The notes under the pieces are model-generated. The model did not search any database and was not told where the DNA came from. It saw only the letters and a list, made by a program, of their open reading frames with translations. Of a stretch of DNA of 64,000 bases, positions 37,401 to 49,459 are shown piece by piece. The translations under genes were made by a program, and so were the position numbers. Origin of the DNA: Haliotis asinina (lineage: Eukaryota > Mollusca > Gastropoda > Lepetellida > Haliotidae); NCBI RefSeq assembly GCF_037392515.1, contig NC_090283.1, positions 14,142,501 through 14,206,500 on the forward strand. The letters run 5' to 3'. How positions within the stretch are numbered: position 1 is the stretch's first letter; each line of letters opens with the position of its first letter.

Positions 37401-40400
37401 GGGTATAGTTACCAACATAGGGATGCTATTTCACAAGCTGTACTTGTGGCAGTAGCCTTGAGATGTCTATGCTAAAAGAAGGAATTGTGTCCACACTGTT
37501 GCTGGTCTTCATACACCTTGAAATGAGGTGAAGAGATTTAGACTGACTCATCAAGATCCCTCAATGTGGATATAGACTAACCAACAACCCGGAATGTGGA
37601 CACAGAGAGACTCACCAACATACCAGAATGTGGAAACAGAGAGATTCACAAACATCCCTAATGTGGACATAGACTAACCAGCATCCCTGAGTGTGGACAC
37701 AGACTTACCAACATACCAGAATGTGGACACAGAGAGACTCACAAACATCCCTAATGTGGACATAGACTAACAAGCATTCCTGAGTGTGGACACAGACTTA
37801 CCAACATACCAGAAAGTGGACACAGAGAGACTCACAAACATCCCTAATGTGGACATAGACTAACAAGCATTCCTGAGTGTGGACACAGACTTACCAACAT
37901 ACCAGAAAGTGGACACAGAGAGACTCACAAACACCCTAATGTGGACATAGACTAACAAGCATCCCTGAGTGTGGACACAGACTTACCAACATACCAGAAT
38001 GTGGACACAGAGAGACTCACAAACATCCCTAATGTGGACATAGACTAACAAGCATCCCCGAGTGTGGACACAGACTTACCAACATACCAGAAAGTGAACA
38101 CAGAGAGATTCACAAACACCCTAATGTGGACATAGACTAACAAGCATCCCTGAGTGTGGACACAGACTTACCAACATACCAGAATGTGGACACAGAGAGA
38201 TTCACAAACACCCTAATGTGGACATAGACTAACAAGCATCCCTGAGTGTGGACACAGACTTACCAACATACCAGAAAGTGAACACAGAGAGATTCACAAA
38301 CACCCTAATGTGGACATAGACTAACCAGCATCCCCGAGTGTGGACACAGACTTACCAACATACCAGAAAGTGGACACAGAGAGACTCACAAACACCCTAA
38401 TGTGGACATAGACTAACAAGCATCCCTGAGTGTGGACACAGACTTACCAACATACCAGAATGTGGACACAGAGAGACTCACAAACATCCCTAATGTGGAC
38501 ATAGACTAACAAGCATCCCCGAGTGTGGACACAGACTTACCAACATACCAGAAAGTGAACACAGAGAGATTCACAAACACCCTAATGTGGACATAGACTA
38601 ACAAGCATTCCTGAGTGTGGACACAGACTTACCAACATACCAGAAAGTGGACACAGAGAGACTCACAAACACCCTAATGTGGACATAGACTAACAAGCAT
38701 CCCTGAGTGTGGACACAGACTTACCAACATACCAGAATGTGGACACAGAGAGACTCACAAACATCCCTAATGTGGACATAGACTAACAAGCATCCCCGAG
38801 TGTGGACACAGACTTACCAACATACCAGAAAGTGAACACAGAGAGATTCACAAACACCCTAATGTGGACATAGACTAACAAGCATCCCTGAGTGTGGACA
38901 CAGACTTACCAACATACCAGAATGTGGACACAGAGAGATTCACAAACACCCTAATGTGGACATAGACTAACAAGCATCCCTGAGTGTGGACACAGACTTA
39001 CCAACATACCAGAAAGTGAACACAGAGAGATTCACAAACACCCTAATGTGGACATAGACTAACCAGCATCCCCGAGTGTGGACACAGACTTACCAACATA
39101 CCAGAAAGTGGACACAGAGAGACTCACAAACACCCTAATGTGGACATAGACTAACAAGCATCCCTGAGTGTGGACACAGACTTACCAACATACCAGAATG
39201 TGGACACAGAGAGACTCACAAACATCCCTAATGTGGACATAGACTAACAAGCATCCCCGAGTGTGGACACAGACTTACCAACATACCAGAAAGTGAACAC
39301 AGAGAGATTCACAAACACCCTAATGTGGACATAGACTAACAAGCATCCCTGAGTGTGGACACAGACTTACCAACATACCAGAATGTGGACACAGAGAGAC
39401 TCATTAACATCCCTAATGTGGACATAGACTAACAAGCATCCCTAATGTGGACACAGACTTACCAACATACCAGAATGTGGACACAGAGAGACTCACTAAC
39501 ATCCCTAATGTGGACATAGACTAACCAGCATCCCCGAGTGTGGACACAGACTTACCAACATACCAGAAAGTGGACACAGAGAGATTCACAAACACCCTAA
39601 TGTGGACATAGACTAACAAGCATCCCTGAGTGTGGACACAGACTTACCAACATACCAGAATGTGGACACAGAGAGACTCATTAACATCCCTAATGTGGAC
39701 ATAGACTAACAAGCATCCCTAATGTGGACACAGACTTACCAACATACCAGAATGTGGACAAAGAGAGACTCCCTAACATACCAGAATGTGGACAAAGAGA
39801 GACTCCCCAACATACCAGAATGTGGACACAGAGAGACTCCACCAACATACCAGAATGTGGACAAAGAGAGACTCACCAACATACCAGAATGTGGACACAG
39901 AGAGACTCACCAACATCCCTGAATGTGGACAAAGAGAGACATACTGACTTACCTGAATGTGGACACAGAGACTCGCCAACATCCCTGAATGTGAGTACAA
40001 ACAGACTCACTAAAGTCTCTGAATGAGGACTGAGAGACAAACTCACCAACATCCCTGTAGGCTGACAATTGGGTCTCCACGTTCCAGTACAGCTTCATAC
40101 TTAGGAAATCCTGGAGTCTGTTGACGATGTTGTATGTCAGAGTGAAGCTGAAGCAGTCAATGGTGATGACACAGGTCACATTAAGCATGAGATATATCAA
40201 ACTGAGTATTCAGTCCTGAATATTCAGGAAATGAACTACTGGCAAACAAGGATGCAAATGTAGGCTAGTGCAGGTGCAGTGCATGATGATGTAATTGACT
40301 GCACACAGCTGCACATGCCTTGCTCATAGGACTCTCACATGGTCTGTGTAGCTTCACCCATCGCACTACATTTGATGGCAGACAACCTGGGGCCCCTCAC

Positions 40401-43400
40401 TCACAATGGCAAGTGCCAGAGGGCGGCACTCATAAATGCAAATGCAGTTCAATTGTCAGGTGAGTGTTCAACTTATCCAGTTTGCCAGTAGTGAAGATTA
40501 TAAATGTTTTAAGCACATGCAAACTGTACAGATAAGGATATGATACATCAATCACCTGATAAATTGGTCCTTTCATCCTGTACATACTTTACCCCAAAAC
40601 ACCATACTTCATAAAACATTAACAAAATAACCACATATTTAAGACCACAAATGTTGAAGATCATGAATGATCTTCATGTTTTCTGAATATGCCAGCATGG
40701 AAAAATCAAGTCTAATATTTCAGCCTACCTTTCCCCAACCTTGGGCTGGGTGTTGCCAGTTATCGACACTGTAAACGGGGCTCTTCGTATTCGCAGTTTG
40801 GGCAGGCTGGTGAGAAACGAACACACAAAGTATAGAAACATTTTCTTTATGTGACACTATGGTGCTATTTGTTGATGAAATAAAATGAATTATCTTCTGT
40901 TCTGTTTTCATCACCCAAACAGATACAAAGGAGGAGGTTGGTCAAAACAGTATCAGATGGAAATGTCAGATGTGCAAACTACAGAAAACAAAATATTGAT
41001 ATATTAAAATGGCTGTGATCTGACTTGTGCAAATGGTAGACTAACCAAATCTCTTTTTCACAGATCCAATTTAAGTACCTAGGTTGTGACCAAGTTCATT
41101 AGTTTTGCATAATAAGTGAAAAGTGCATGTTTCTAGTCTCAAGTGAAAGTCTATGAGAATGTTTGTTGTAAGTTTGCAACATCTTTAGCAGCATCTTTAG
41201 CTACATCGTCTGATACTAGCTGACACACTGATACTAGCTGACACACTGATACTAGCTGACAGACTGATACTAGCTGACAGACTGATACTAGCCGACACAC
41301 TGATACTAGCCGACAGACTGATACTAGCTGACACACTGATACTAGCTGACAGACTGATACTAGCCGACACACTGATACTAGCCGACACACTGATACTAGC
41401 CGACAGACTGATACTAACCGACACACTGATACTAGCCGACACACTGATACTAGCCGACACACTGATACTAGCTGACAGACTGATACTAGCCGACAGACTG
41501 ATACTAGCCGACAGACTGATACTAGCTGACACACTGATACTAGCCAACACACTGATACTAGCCGACAGACTGATACTAGCTGACAGACTGATACTAGCCT
41601 ACACACTGATACTAGCTGACAGACTGATACTAGCTGACACACTGATACTAGCCGACAGACTGATACTAGCCGACAGACTGATACTAGCGGACACACTGAT
41701 ACTAGCCAACACACTGATACTAACCGACAGACTGATACTAGCTGACAGACTGATACTAGCCGACACACTGATACTAGCCGACACACTGATACTAGCTGAC
41801 AGACCGATACTAGCTGACACACTGATACTAGCCGACACACTGATACTAGCTGACAGACTGATACTAGCTGAAAGACTGATACTAGCCGACTGACTGATAC
41901 TAGCTGACAGACTGATACTAGCCGACACACTGATACTAGCTGACACACTGATACTAGCTGACAGACTGATACTAGCCGACACACTGATACTAGCCGACAC
42001 ACTGATACTAGCTGACACACTGATACTAGCTGAAAGACTGATACTAGCCGACACACTGATACTAGCCGACACACTGATACTAGCCGACAGACTGATACTA
42101 ACCGACACACTGATACTAGCCGACACACTGATACTAGCCGACACACTGATACTAGCCGACAGACTGATACTAGCCGACAGACTGATACTAGCTGACACAC
42201 TGATACTAGCCGACAGACTGATACTAGCCGACAGACTGATACTAGCTGACACACTGATACTAGCCAACACACTGATACTAGCCGACAGACTGATACTAGC
42301 TGACAGACTGATACTAGCCGACACACTGATACTAGCCGACACACTGATACTAGCTGACAGACCGATACTAGCTGACACACTGATACTAGCCGACACACTG
42401 ATACTAGCTGACAGACTGATACTAGCTGAAAGACTGATACTAGCCGACTGACTGATACTAGCTGACAGACTGATACTAGCCGACACACTGATACTAGCTG
42501 ACACACTGATACTAGCTGACAGACTGATACTAGCCGACACACTGATACTAGCCGACACACTGATACTAGCTGACACACTGATACTAGCTGAAAGACTGAT
42601 ACTAGCCGACACACTGATACTAGCCGACAGACTGATACTAGCTGACAGACTGATACTAGCCGACACACTGATACTAGCTGACAGACTGATACTAGCTGAC
42701 AGACTGATACTAGCCGACACACTGATACTAGCTGACAGACTGATACTAGCTGACAGACTGATACTAACTGACAGACTGATACTTGCTGAAAGATTTTCAG
42801 ATGTTTAAGTAGAAGAAAACTCCACATGAAAACCTCTGTCAGGCTTTCAGACATATTTTGAACTAAACACAAAATTCTAAAGTCAAACTCTGTCCGTAAT
42901 AATAGATTCCATTACTAATTAATCTGCTGCTTTGGTAAAAACTGGACCTACCATACCTGTCCTCAGAAAGACAAATATCAGAACAAATATCAGAAAGACA
43001 AACATTCATCATTATTACTATTAGCCTCTGTAATGCGTCATCCTAAAACATCTGCACAGTTATATTGACATGACAAATGAAGTGACTTACTTGAACACAG
43101 TTATTATTTCGGGTTTTTCACCAATCACATCTTTGTGACTCCACTTCAGAAACCCTTTCAAGGTAAGTTCCTGAAACATAAACTGAAAGATCAATTGTGT
43201 ACTTCACTTTCAACCTTGTTATACACATCAGAAAGTGAGTTTAGCTTTACGTCCTTTTCAACAATTTTGCAGCAACATCATAGTATGAGACACCAGAAAT
43301 AGGCTTCATACATTGTAACCAATTAGGAAATCAAACCCATGCCATGTCATGCTTGGCATGACAAGCAAACGCTTTGACCAACAGGCTAAAGTCTCCCTTG

Positions 43401-44138
43401 AACCCTCTCCCACCAAAACATTCAAATGAGTTGCCATGACTGTCACCCCCTTCGTCATTGCTCATTTTATAAAAAATTGATGGCTCTGAAGAATTTTTAG
43501 GACAAGCTTCATGTGACATGAAAATTGGATATAATATTTCAATCTCATTCTACAGAGTACTTTCCGTACAAAAGATATTTCATCTGAAGTGTGACCTCCA
43601 CTTATTTGTTCCATTACCTCAGTGTCAAGGTCATCAGTTGAGAGCATATATGCAAGGTAAGCTTATCCTGACCTCCACTCACCTGCTCCATGACCTCTGC
43701 ATCGAGGTCATCAGTTGACAATGTATATGCTAGGGACAGTTTCTCCTGACTCAGCAAAGTGACGGGGAAGGAGACTGAGTCTGACGACAGTGGGGAGATC
43801 AGACCACACCCACTTTCCCGGGAAAAGGGGCTGAAATGAGAAGTGAATGAGTGTCATTCATGGCTGTTCTAAGCAATATTCCAGCAATGTGCGGAGCACC
43901 CACGACATGGGCTTCACATTCTACCCATGAGGGGACTTGAACTCGGATCTTTAGTATGACAAGCAAACACCATGACCACCTCACCTCCCTATTAAATGAG
44001 ATGATGAATCTCCCCCAACCATCGAAACAACTGTGTCTTGTTTTATTTCTTTTATTTTATAAAACAGGCAACCTTATTTTCTTAAACAATATATGTAGGT
44101 ACAGAAATGAAAATTTGTTGAAAAATATTAGCTGACAA

Positions 44139-44214
<76 letters not shown>

Positions 44215-47200
44215 TGAAGTGTTATGATGCACATATCTCCATGCAACAAAGTATGTTCAAAGCGCTAACAAACTGATCATCATTATTACCCTGGATAACC
44301 CAAGCTGCCTGTTAGGCGTCACATGACTTTTATCTCACAGGTATCCATTTTCTGCTTATTGAAAAGAGGCAATTTTTTAACAAACTCAATCGCAGGACCG
44401 ACGTCCTAGAAACTCTCAGGAGCCAAACTGCCAAACACAGCCACCCATTCAAGGACTGTCCTAGCTTGACGGTGCTTAATTTCAACAGATTTGTGACCTG
44501 AGCACTACGCACAGGACCACTCACCACATGACAATCTACGATAACAAAAGTGACTTCTAACTGAATCCAAACCTGGCAATGAGGTCGCTGATGTATCTAT
44601 GTTTACCAAGAAACCTAACTGTGAAGATTAGGTGCCTGATTAGGTTCTTGTAAGCCTAGCCCATGCTCATCACAAGATGAGACTGCCTTGGTTTTCACAT
44701 GCTGTATCCCAATTGGTTTATCAATGATCATACTGTTGATTACTGTCTTACTCGTAGCTGGTCTAAACTCAATTATTCAGAGACCAAAGCCATAGAGCTG
44801 GAATATTGCTGGGTGAGGTGTTGCTGGTTAAACATCAAACAATGAATTAGTGATGTTGACATCAGCATGTCACTGGTTCAAAATAAAACCATAGACTACA
44901 GAGTATATTATATACAATGTAAGAGATGAATACTTTTCATTATCAGTGGAGTCAGAGTCGGTGGCCTCAGGTTTATCTTCCTTCTTGTTAGGGAGGATGC
45001 TGCAGTCGTGGATAAGGAGGGATTTCCCTGTCGTGTTGTTGACTGAAACCAAAATCAGTAAACGTCCAGGTTTCCTTAAAGATAATGCCCATAACAGGAT
45101 TAACCATAGAAGGGTCTCATCCTCGATAATCTCCATTTGTACATTCCAGTAAATCTCCACTAGTACCCTGGATGCTTGTACAGCTCAGCCCACTAATTTT
45201 GTTACCTCCCTTTGCTGGCATTTTATACAATCAGGTGTCTATGCTTGAAGTTGAGCATGCCAATCACAAGGCTCCTAGTATCACTCACTTCTTCTACTTT
45301 TATCTAACCAGCTGAACTTGGCCACACAATTGTTTGTGGCGGAGTACTAGGAAGTAGAATGGGTTCTTGCATATATTTTTTTATGGTTTCAGACCTGTCT
45401 GTATGATTTTTCTCCCTAAATCTGAGCAAACCTACATGGTTTTGTTGACACTGAAGCTCAGTTGTAACAGCTCATTTCACTGGCTACTGTGAGAATGCTG
45501 AGCCAGCGAAGGGAGGTAATAAAATTGCCGTAGATGTATCCGGGGTACTCGTCGAGATTTATCTGAAGGTATACCCTGGAGATTATCAAGAAAGAGAGGT
45601 ATGTGTGTAGGCAAAAGGGCTTGAAAGTCACATACAACATGATTACATAGTTTAGGTGGGCAAAATAGGTTGAATGTCATGCAAGAGTATTACATAGTAT
45701 AAGTTGGCAAAATGGGTTGAATGCCATGCAAGAGTATTACATAGTGTAAGTTGGCAAAATAGGTTGAATGTCATGTGGGATTATTACATAGTGTTAGTTG
45801 GCAAAATGGGTTGAATGTCATGCCAGAATATTACACAGTGTAAGTAGGCAAAATGGGTTGAATGTCACGTGAAATTATTACATAGTGTAAGTAGGCAAAA
45901 TCGGATGCATGTCATATGAGATTATTACACAGTGTAAGTAGGCAAAATCGGTTGAATGTCATGCGAGATCATGACAAAATGTAAGCAGGCAAAATGGGTT
46001 GAATGTCATGCGAGATCATGACATAATGTAAGTAGGCAAAATGGGTTGAATGTCATGTGAGATTATTACATAGTGTAAGTAGGCAAAATCGGATGCATGT
46101 CATATGAGATTATTACACAGTGTAAGTAGGCAAAATCGGTTGAATGTCATGCGAGATCATGACAAAATGTAAGCAGGCAAAATGGGTTGAATGTCATGCG
46201 AGATCATGACATAATGTAAGTAGGCAAAATGGGTTGAATGTCATGTGAGATTATTACATAGTGTAAGTGGGCAAAATGGGTTGAATGTCATGTGAGATTA
46301 TTACATAGTGTAAGTGGGCAAAATGGGTTGAATGTCATATCAAAGATTCTTACACAGATCGAAGCTCATGCTCCTGATCACTGAATTGCTTGATCCAGAC
46401 TCGATTATTTACACAATGAAACCATATAGCTGGAATATTGTGGAGTATGGGTAGGAAAACAAACCAACTTAAATCCCTAGGGACTCTTGTTTAGTGAATG
46501 AAGGTAAAACTGTGACTTACCCTGTAGAAGGAGCAGCTGACTACCCCCGGCCGGAACATGCTTCATACCAAGGACTGGCGGATTGATGACTGTCAGCTCC
46601 TTGCTCACTGTAAATATAACACAGATCTGAGTGAGTGAGTGAGTGAGTGAGTGAGAGAGAAAGGGAGTGAGAGAGAAAGGGAGTGAGAGAGAAAGGGAGT
46701 GAGAGAGACAGAGTGAGAGAAAGATGGTGCTGGGAAGCCCAGCCAAGTCAGGTAATATCAGGAGCTAAACCCACAAAAGTCTCGAGCATGCCCATGGAAC
46801 ATGATCCTTGGTATCTCCAGGGTATAGTGGAGATTTATCAGAACATTTACCAGACGTATGCTTCAGACCGATAATTTCATTACCTTCCTTTCCAGTCACA
46901 GCTGCAAAGGTTTGTTCACAGTGCGGCTCAGATTTTGGGGAAATCATTCAGACAAATTGACAGGTCCAAAACTTTTAAAAAAATATACAAGAACTCCTCC
47001 TTTCACAGTACCTCTGCAACCCGTAAAAGCCCATGGTAGATAAGTTCTCAACAACCCATGCTTGCTGTAAACAGTAAAAGGCAACTCAGCAAGAGGTGAC
47101 TAACAGGATCAGGTGGTGAGGCTCGCTGACTTGGTTGACACGTCATTGGTTCCCAGTCGCACAGATCGATGTTCATGCTGTTGATCACTGGATTTTCTGG

Positions 47201-49441
47201 TCCAGACTTGATTATTTACAGACCGCTGGGTTATTTATAGCTGGAATATTGCTGAGTGCAACATAAAACTAAACTCACTACTTGTGTAGCCAAGTAGCCA
47301 TAATAAGAAAGTATGCGCAAGTTTCCAGCATAGACATCTGACTGAATAAAAGGAGTCTTGTGACTGGTACGCTCAACTTCCCTGCGTAGGTACCTACTTG
47401 GTAAAAAAGCCAGCAAAGGCAAGTAATAAAATTATCAAGCCATAGATGCATCCAGGGAATAGTGGAGATTAACCAGAATGTATACCCTGGAGTCCTGGAA
47501 ATACCAAGGATGGTGGAACCCAAACAATAACAAAATACATTTTTTTCTATGTTTTGACCATTACGGCAATCTAAATATATTGTGACAATAACCAGTGAGT
47601 ACATAAGTGTCAAATTCAACATGCAAGAGTATTGATTACTATCATGTTTGACATGGGTACACGCTATTTTGCATATTTCCCTTTGAATAATACACCAAAT
47701 TCAATCAAGAACATTCAGGAGTCAAGCGGCCAAAGACAGTCACCCATCCAAGGACTCTCCATGCCAAATGATTTGTGACCTGAGCTGCACAGCACCACAC
47801 ACCACCAGAGGTCAAGGGCCCTTCCACAAAGCAGTCTTAACACAGAGACAAACCTCACTCCCACTCAATACCACAGGCAGTGATAGCTGCAGCATACTTT
47901 AGAATTGACTCTGGATCGAAAATGATTGTGTTTTAACCAACCTGTTTTCTCCTGTACCGTTTTACTCTTCAAATTGACAAAACTGTTAAGCTGGAAGTCT
48001 TTCTTTGCTTCCTGATCTGGTGTCGGCTTTGCGGGTGATGCACACAGCCAGACTGTGACACTGAACAAAACCTTCTGGTCATTGCACGGAGTGGAGAGAT
48101 TGTTCAGGACTGTTTGTAGAGGGAGGATGAAAGTGTTGTCATTGAAGAAATATGGCTTAACAATCTGAAATAATTGGTGAAGAAACAATGATTCGCATGA
48201 TTAATACCATGATTATAATATATTAATAATAATTAATATTCCCATGTAACAAATAAGGGAACACATGAAAGTACAAAAGTTTCTTTATTCTTTTCCAGGT
48301 TTCTTCACAATGCATGTATTGCACTGTTGGTCAAATTCTGGATATAGATGAAAGAACATGTGTACTTTCAATTAATGTGTTCCCTTATGTGTTGCTATGA
48401 GTATATTTTCAAAATATATTTTCTCTTGTAAATCAAGCTACATGTGCAATATCTGCAACTATAGGATACTGTTTGCATTGTTGTTTGTTTTCCCATAAAT
48501 ATGATGGATTTATTCATTGCTTTTTTTTCTTTATCACCTATATTTCAGCTACATAGTGATCGTCTGTCAATAATTGAATCTGAACATGATAATCCAGTTA
48601 TCAACAGCACAAGCATCAATGACATGTGCCACCACGATGAACTGAAATAACAGAAAGACTTCCACTTGTATCCCCTCTTAAATCTGATTCTAGTCAAATC
48701 ATATCGACTGAATACATAGTACTCATTTGATAAGGATGACTTTTAACATATTTCTGTACTTGTATCAGGACACACTGAAAAACATGTCCAACTTCTAAAA
48801 ATGCCACTCAAAGAAAATTTCTCTCATGGTTAAAATTTAGGGGGGAAATCAGATGAACTCATGAAGTCTTACCCCTTATTGTTATTAAAACTAAATGAAG
48901 TCTGTGAAACTTAAGATGGTCGAAATTAACTAATATACTCTCTGTCACTCAGACTGACCATAAGGTAAGCAGAGAAAACTGCTTACCCTGGGTAGCGATG
49001 TCAGAAAGAAAACCAAATTTCGTAGTAATAATCATAATCATACTAAACAGGCAGAAAACGGGGCGAAATACTACTCACCAAAGAGCTGGTCGGTTGTGCC
49101 GATAGTGGCTGCCTGTTAAAAATCGCTGTGTTGTATGTGGCAGAAACTGAACATGTTACAAATGAATCATTGCCATTATTTGATTTCACAGCTGTTGTCT
49201 TTTTGTTAGGGCTGTTATTGATCTGCCCAAAACAGCAGTGGCCGGCGAGCTGTGTTATGCGTCGTTTCCACGCTTCTTTCTGATTTTCGTTGGGGCACGT
49301 GACAATTATTGCACTTTCAACTGCTTCTCCTACATATATTGCTTTCTTGTCGCACAAATCTTCCAGGGTATAGTTTTCGATATTGCCATTTTGAGGAAAA
49401 ACCAGTTGCACGTTTCTTAAATCCCCCTCCTCATCCTCCAT
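34492..49441 (-). CDS. TRAPPC14: TRAPPC14 (MAP11/C7orf43), TRAPPII complex subunit, complete
   Basis: Twelve minus-strand exons join in phase to 590 codons plus stop (the human protein is about 580 aa): 49441-49079, 48164-47942, 46607-46521, 45042-44934, 43830-43683, 43170-43091, 40806-40729, 40147-40047, 37310-37232, 36260-36191, 35466-35168, 34627-34492. Matches to the human protein as I remember it: [53 protein letters not shown] (human FTVTYTLLNNLQDFL), NSVVCHDP (human DSVVCHTP), [12 protein letters not shown] (human VAFQALRTGLFE) and a Ser-rich tail with SYSFGD. TRAPPC14 links the TRAPPII Rab-GEF to Rabin8 and preciliary traffic in vertebrates. All introns are GT-AG. It shares a divergent 3.3 kb upstream region with PCID2. 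Introns 6 and 8 hold large satellite arrays. The start Met ([12 protein letters not shown]) is the only one in that exon's frame near the 5' end. Confidence 0.94.
34940..35060 (-). repeat. tRNA-derived SINE (family B), partial
   Basis: Minus-strand copy containing ATTCGATTCCCCACATGGGT and GATATTGCTGAAATACTGCT, in TRAPPC14 intron 11. Confidence 0.7.
35620..36115. repeat. Diverged ~85-100 bp tandem repeat
   Basis: About five copies marked by GAAACTGTCAAGTCA, CTCTAATGA, CAGTCCATCCA and AGGGAGGTAACTCTAA, in TRAPPC14 intron 10. Confidence 0.7.
36400..36600 (+). repeat. Family A repeat, diverged fragment
   Basis: Contains CAGTGATCAACACCATCAGC, GTCAGTGAGTCTGACC and GATCTTCGCAGGT of the family A middle and end. 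Confidence 0.65.
36795..37095 (+). repeat. Family A repeat with expanded (GTGA)n head
   Basis: A (GAGT)n tract at 36809-36899 leads into GGAATTTTTCACCACACACA and the usual middle (GTGATCAACAGCATGAGCAT) and 3' end. Confidence 0.8.
37560..40030. repeat. 2.5 kb minisatellite in TRAPPC14 intron 8, derived from the exon 8 splice donor
   Basis: About 75 copies of a ~32 bp subunit, mostly arranged as ~93 bp three-subunit units: (a) ACTTACCAACATACCAG.., (b) ACTCACAAACATCCCTAATG.., (c) ACTAACAAGCATCCCTGAG.., each followed by TGTGGACA. The block nearest exon 8 (39722-40030) uses ACTCACCAACATCCCTGAAT, which matches the real exon 8/intron 8 junction at 40041-40056 (ACTCACCAACATCCCTG). Read on the gene's strand, subunits give ATGTTG/GTAAGT or ATGTTG/GTGAGT donor-like sites. 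Confidence 0.93.
41214..42787. repeat. 18 bp satellite, ~87 copies, in TRAPPC14 intron 6
   Basis: Unit GATACTAGCCGACACACT with C/T, C/G variants. The period is a multiple of three and lacks stops, so long ORFs (up to 573 codons of RLVSVC-type repeats) run through it; these are artefacts. Variants such as the GAAAGACT...GACTGACT pair recur 558 bp apart (31 x 18), showing a second level of duplication. Confidence 0.96.
43215..43400 (-). repeat. tRNA-derived SINE (family B)
   Basis: Minus-strand copy with TAGCCTGTTGGTCAAAGCG (box A-like), GGTTTGATTTCC (box B-like) and TGATGTTGCTGCAAAATTGT, in TRAPPC14 intron 5. Confidence 0.75.
43591..43657 (-). pseudogene. Decayed duplicate of the 3' end of TRAPPC14 exon 5
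   Basis: On the minus strand it still reads [13 protein letters not shown] against [13 protein letters not shown] in the real exon, and lies 78 bp downstream of it in intron 5. The donor has changed from CAG/GTGAGT to CAA/ATAAGT, so the duplicate cannot be spliced as the original. Confidence 0.8.
43850..43990 (-). repeat. tRNA-derived SINE (family B), partial
   Basis: Minus-strand copy with GAGGTGGTCATGGTGTTTGC, a box B-like GAGTTCAAGTCCCC and GCACATTGCTGGAATATTGC, in TRAPPC14 intron 4 close to exon 5. Confidence 0.75.
44140..44212. repeat. (AAT)n microsatellite
   Basis: About 24 perfect trinucleotide copies. Confidence 0.97.
44760..44850 (-). repeat. Family A repeat, 5'-end fragment
   Basis: Contains ATAGAGCTGGAATATTGCTG and a decayed AAAC tail in inverse orientation. 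Confidence 0.5.
45600..46345. repeat. ~47-50 bp minisatellite in TRAPPC14 intron 3
   Basis: About 15 copies of a unit with GGCAAAATGGGTTGAATGTC, ATGCGAGATCATGACA and TAGTGTAAGT. A four-unit block (with CGGATGCATGTCATATGAG) is repeated about 187 bp apart. Confidence 0.92.
46360..46465 (-). repeat. Family A repeat, partial
   Basis: Inverse copy with GAAGCTCATGCTCCTGATCA and ATAGCTGGAATATTG. Confidence 0.7.
47040..47282 (-). repeat. Family A repeat, near full length
   Basis: Inverse copy from AACCCATGCTTGCTG through GATGTTCATGCTGTTGATCA to AAAACTAAACTCACT, in TRAPPC14 intron 2. Confidence 0.85.
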
Positions 49442-49448
49442 TGTTGTG

Positions 49449-49459
49449 ACCGGAAGTGG
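49449..49459 (+). promoter_or_regulatory. ETS/GABPA-type site upstream of the TRAPPC14 start codon
   Basis: ACCGGAAGTGG matches the CCGGAAGTG consensus common at transcription starts of housekeeping genes. It is 8 bases upstream of the ATG. A possible acceptor (CTATTTCAG) ends about 29 bases upstream of the ATG, so this stretch may instead be a 5' UTR exon fed by a non-coding first exon. Confidence 0.4.

Noticed and set aside
39722-40026. Plus-strand ORFs rich in [10 protein letters not shown]-type repeats
   Set aside because: Translation of the TRAPPC14 intron 8 minisatellite on the wrong strand.
41151-42872. 573-codon minus-strand ORF of [12 protein letters not shown] repeats
   Set aside because: It is a translation of the 18 bp satellite; parallel frames give [11 protein letters not shown] ORFs, and it lies in a TRAPPC14 intron.
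45458-45680. Possible extra TRAPPC14 exon ([20 protein letters not shown])
   Set aside because: Exons 3 and 4 already join in phase and match the human order (LLLLQ then VNNTTGKS); no suitable acceptor and donor pair here.
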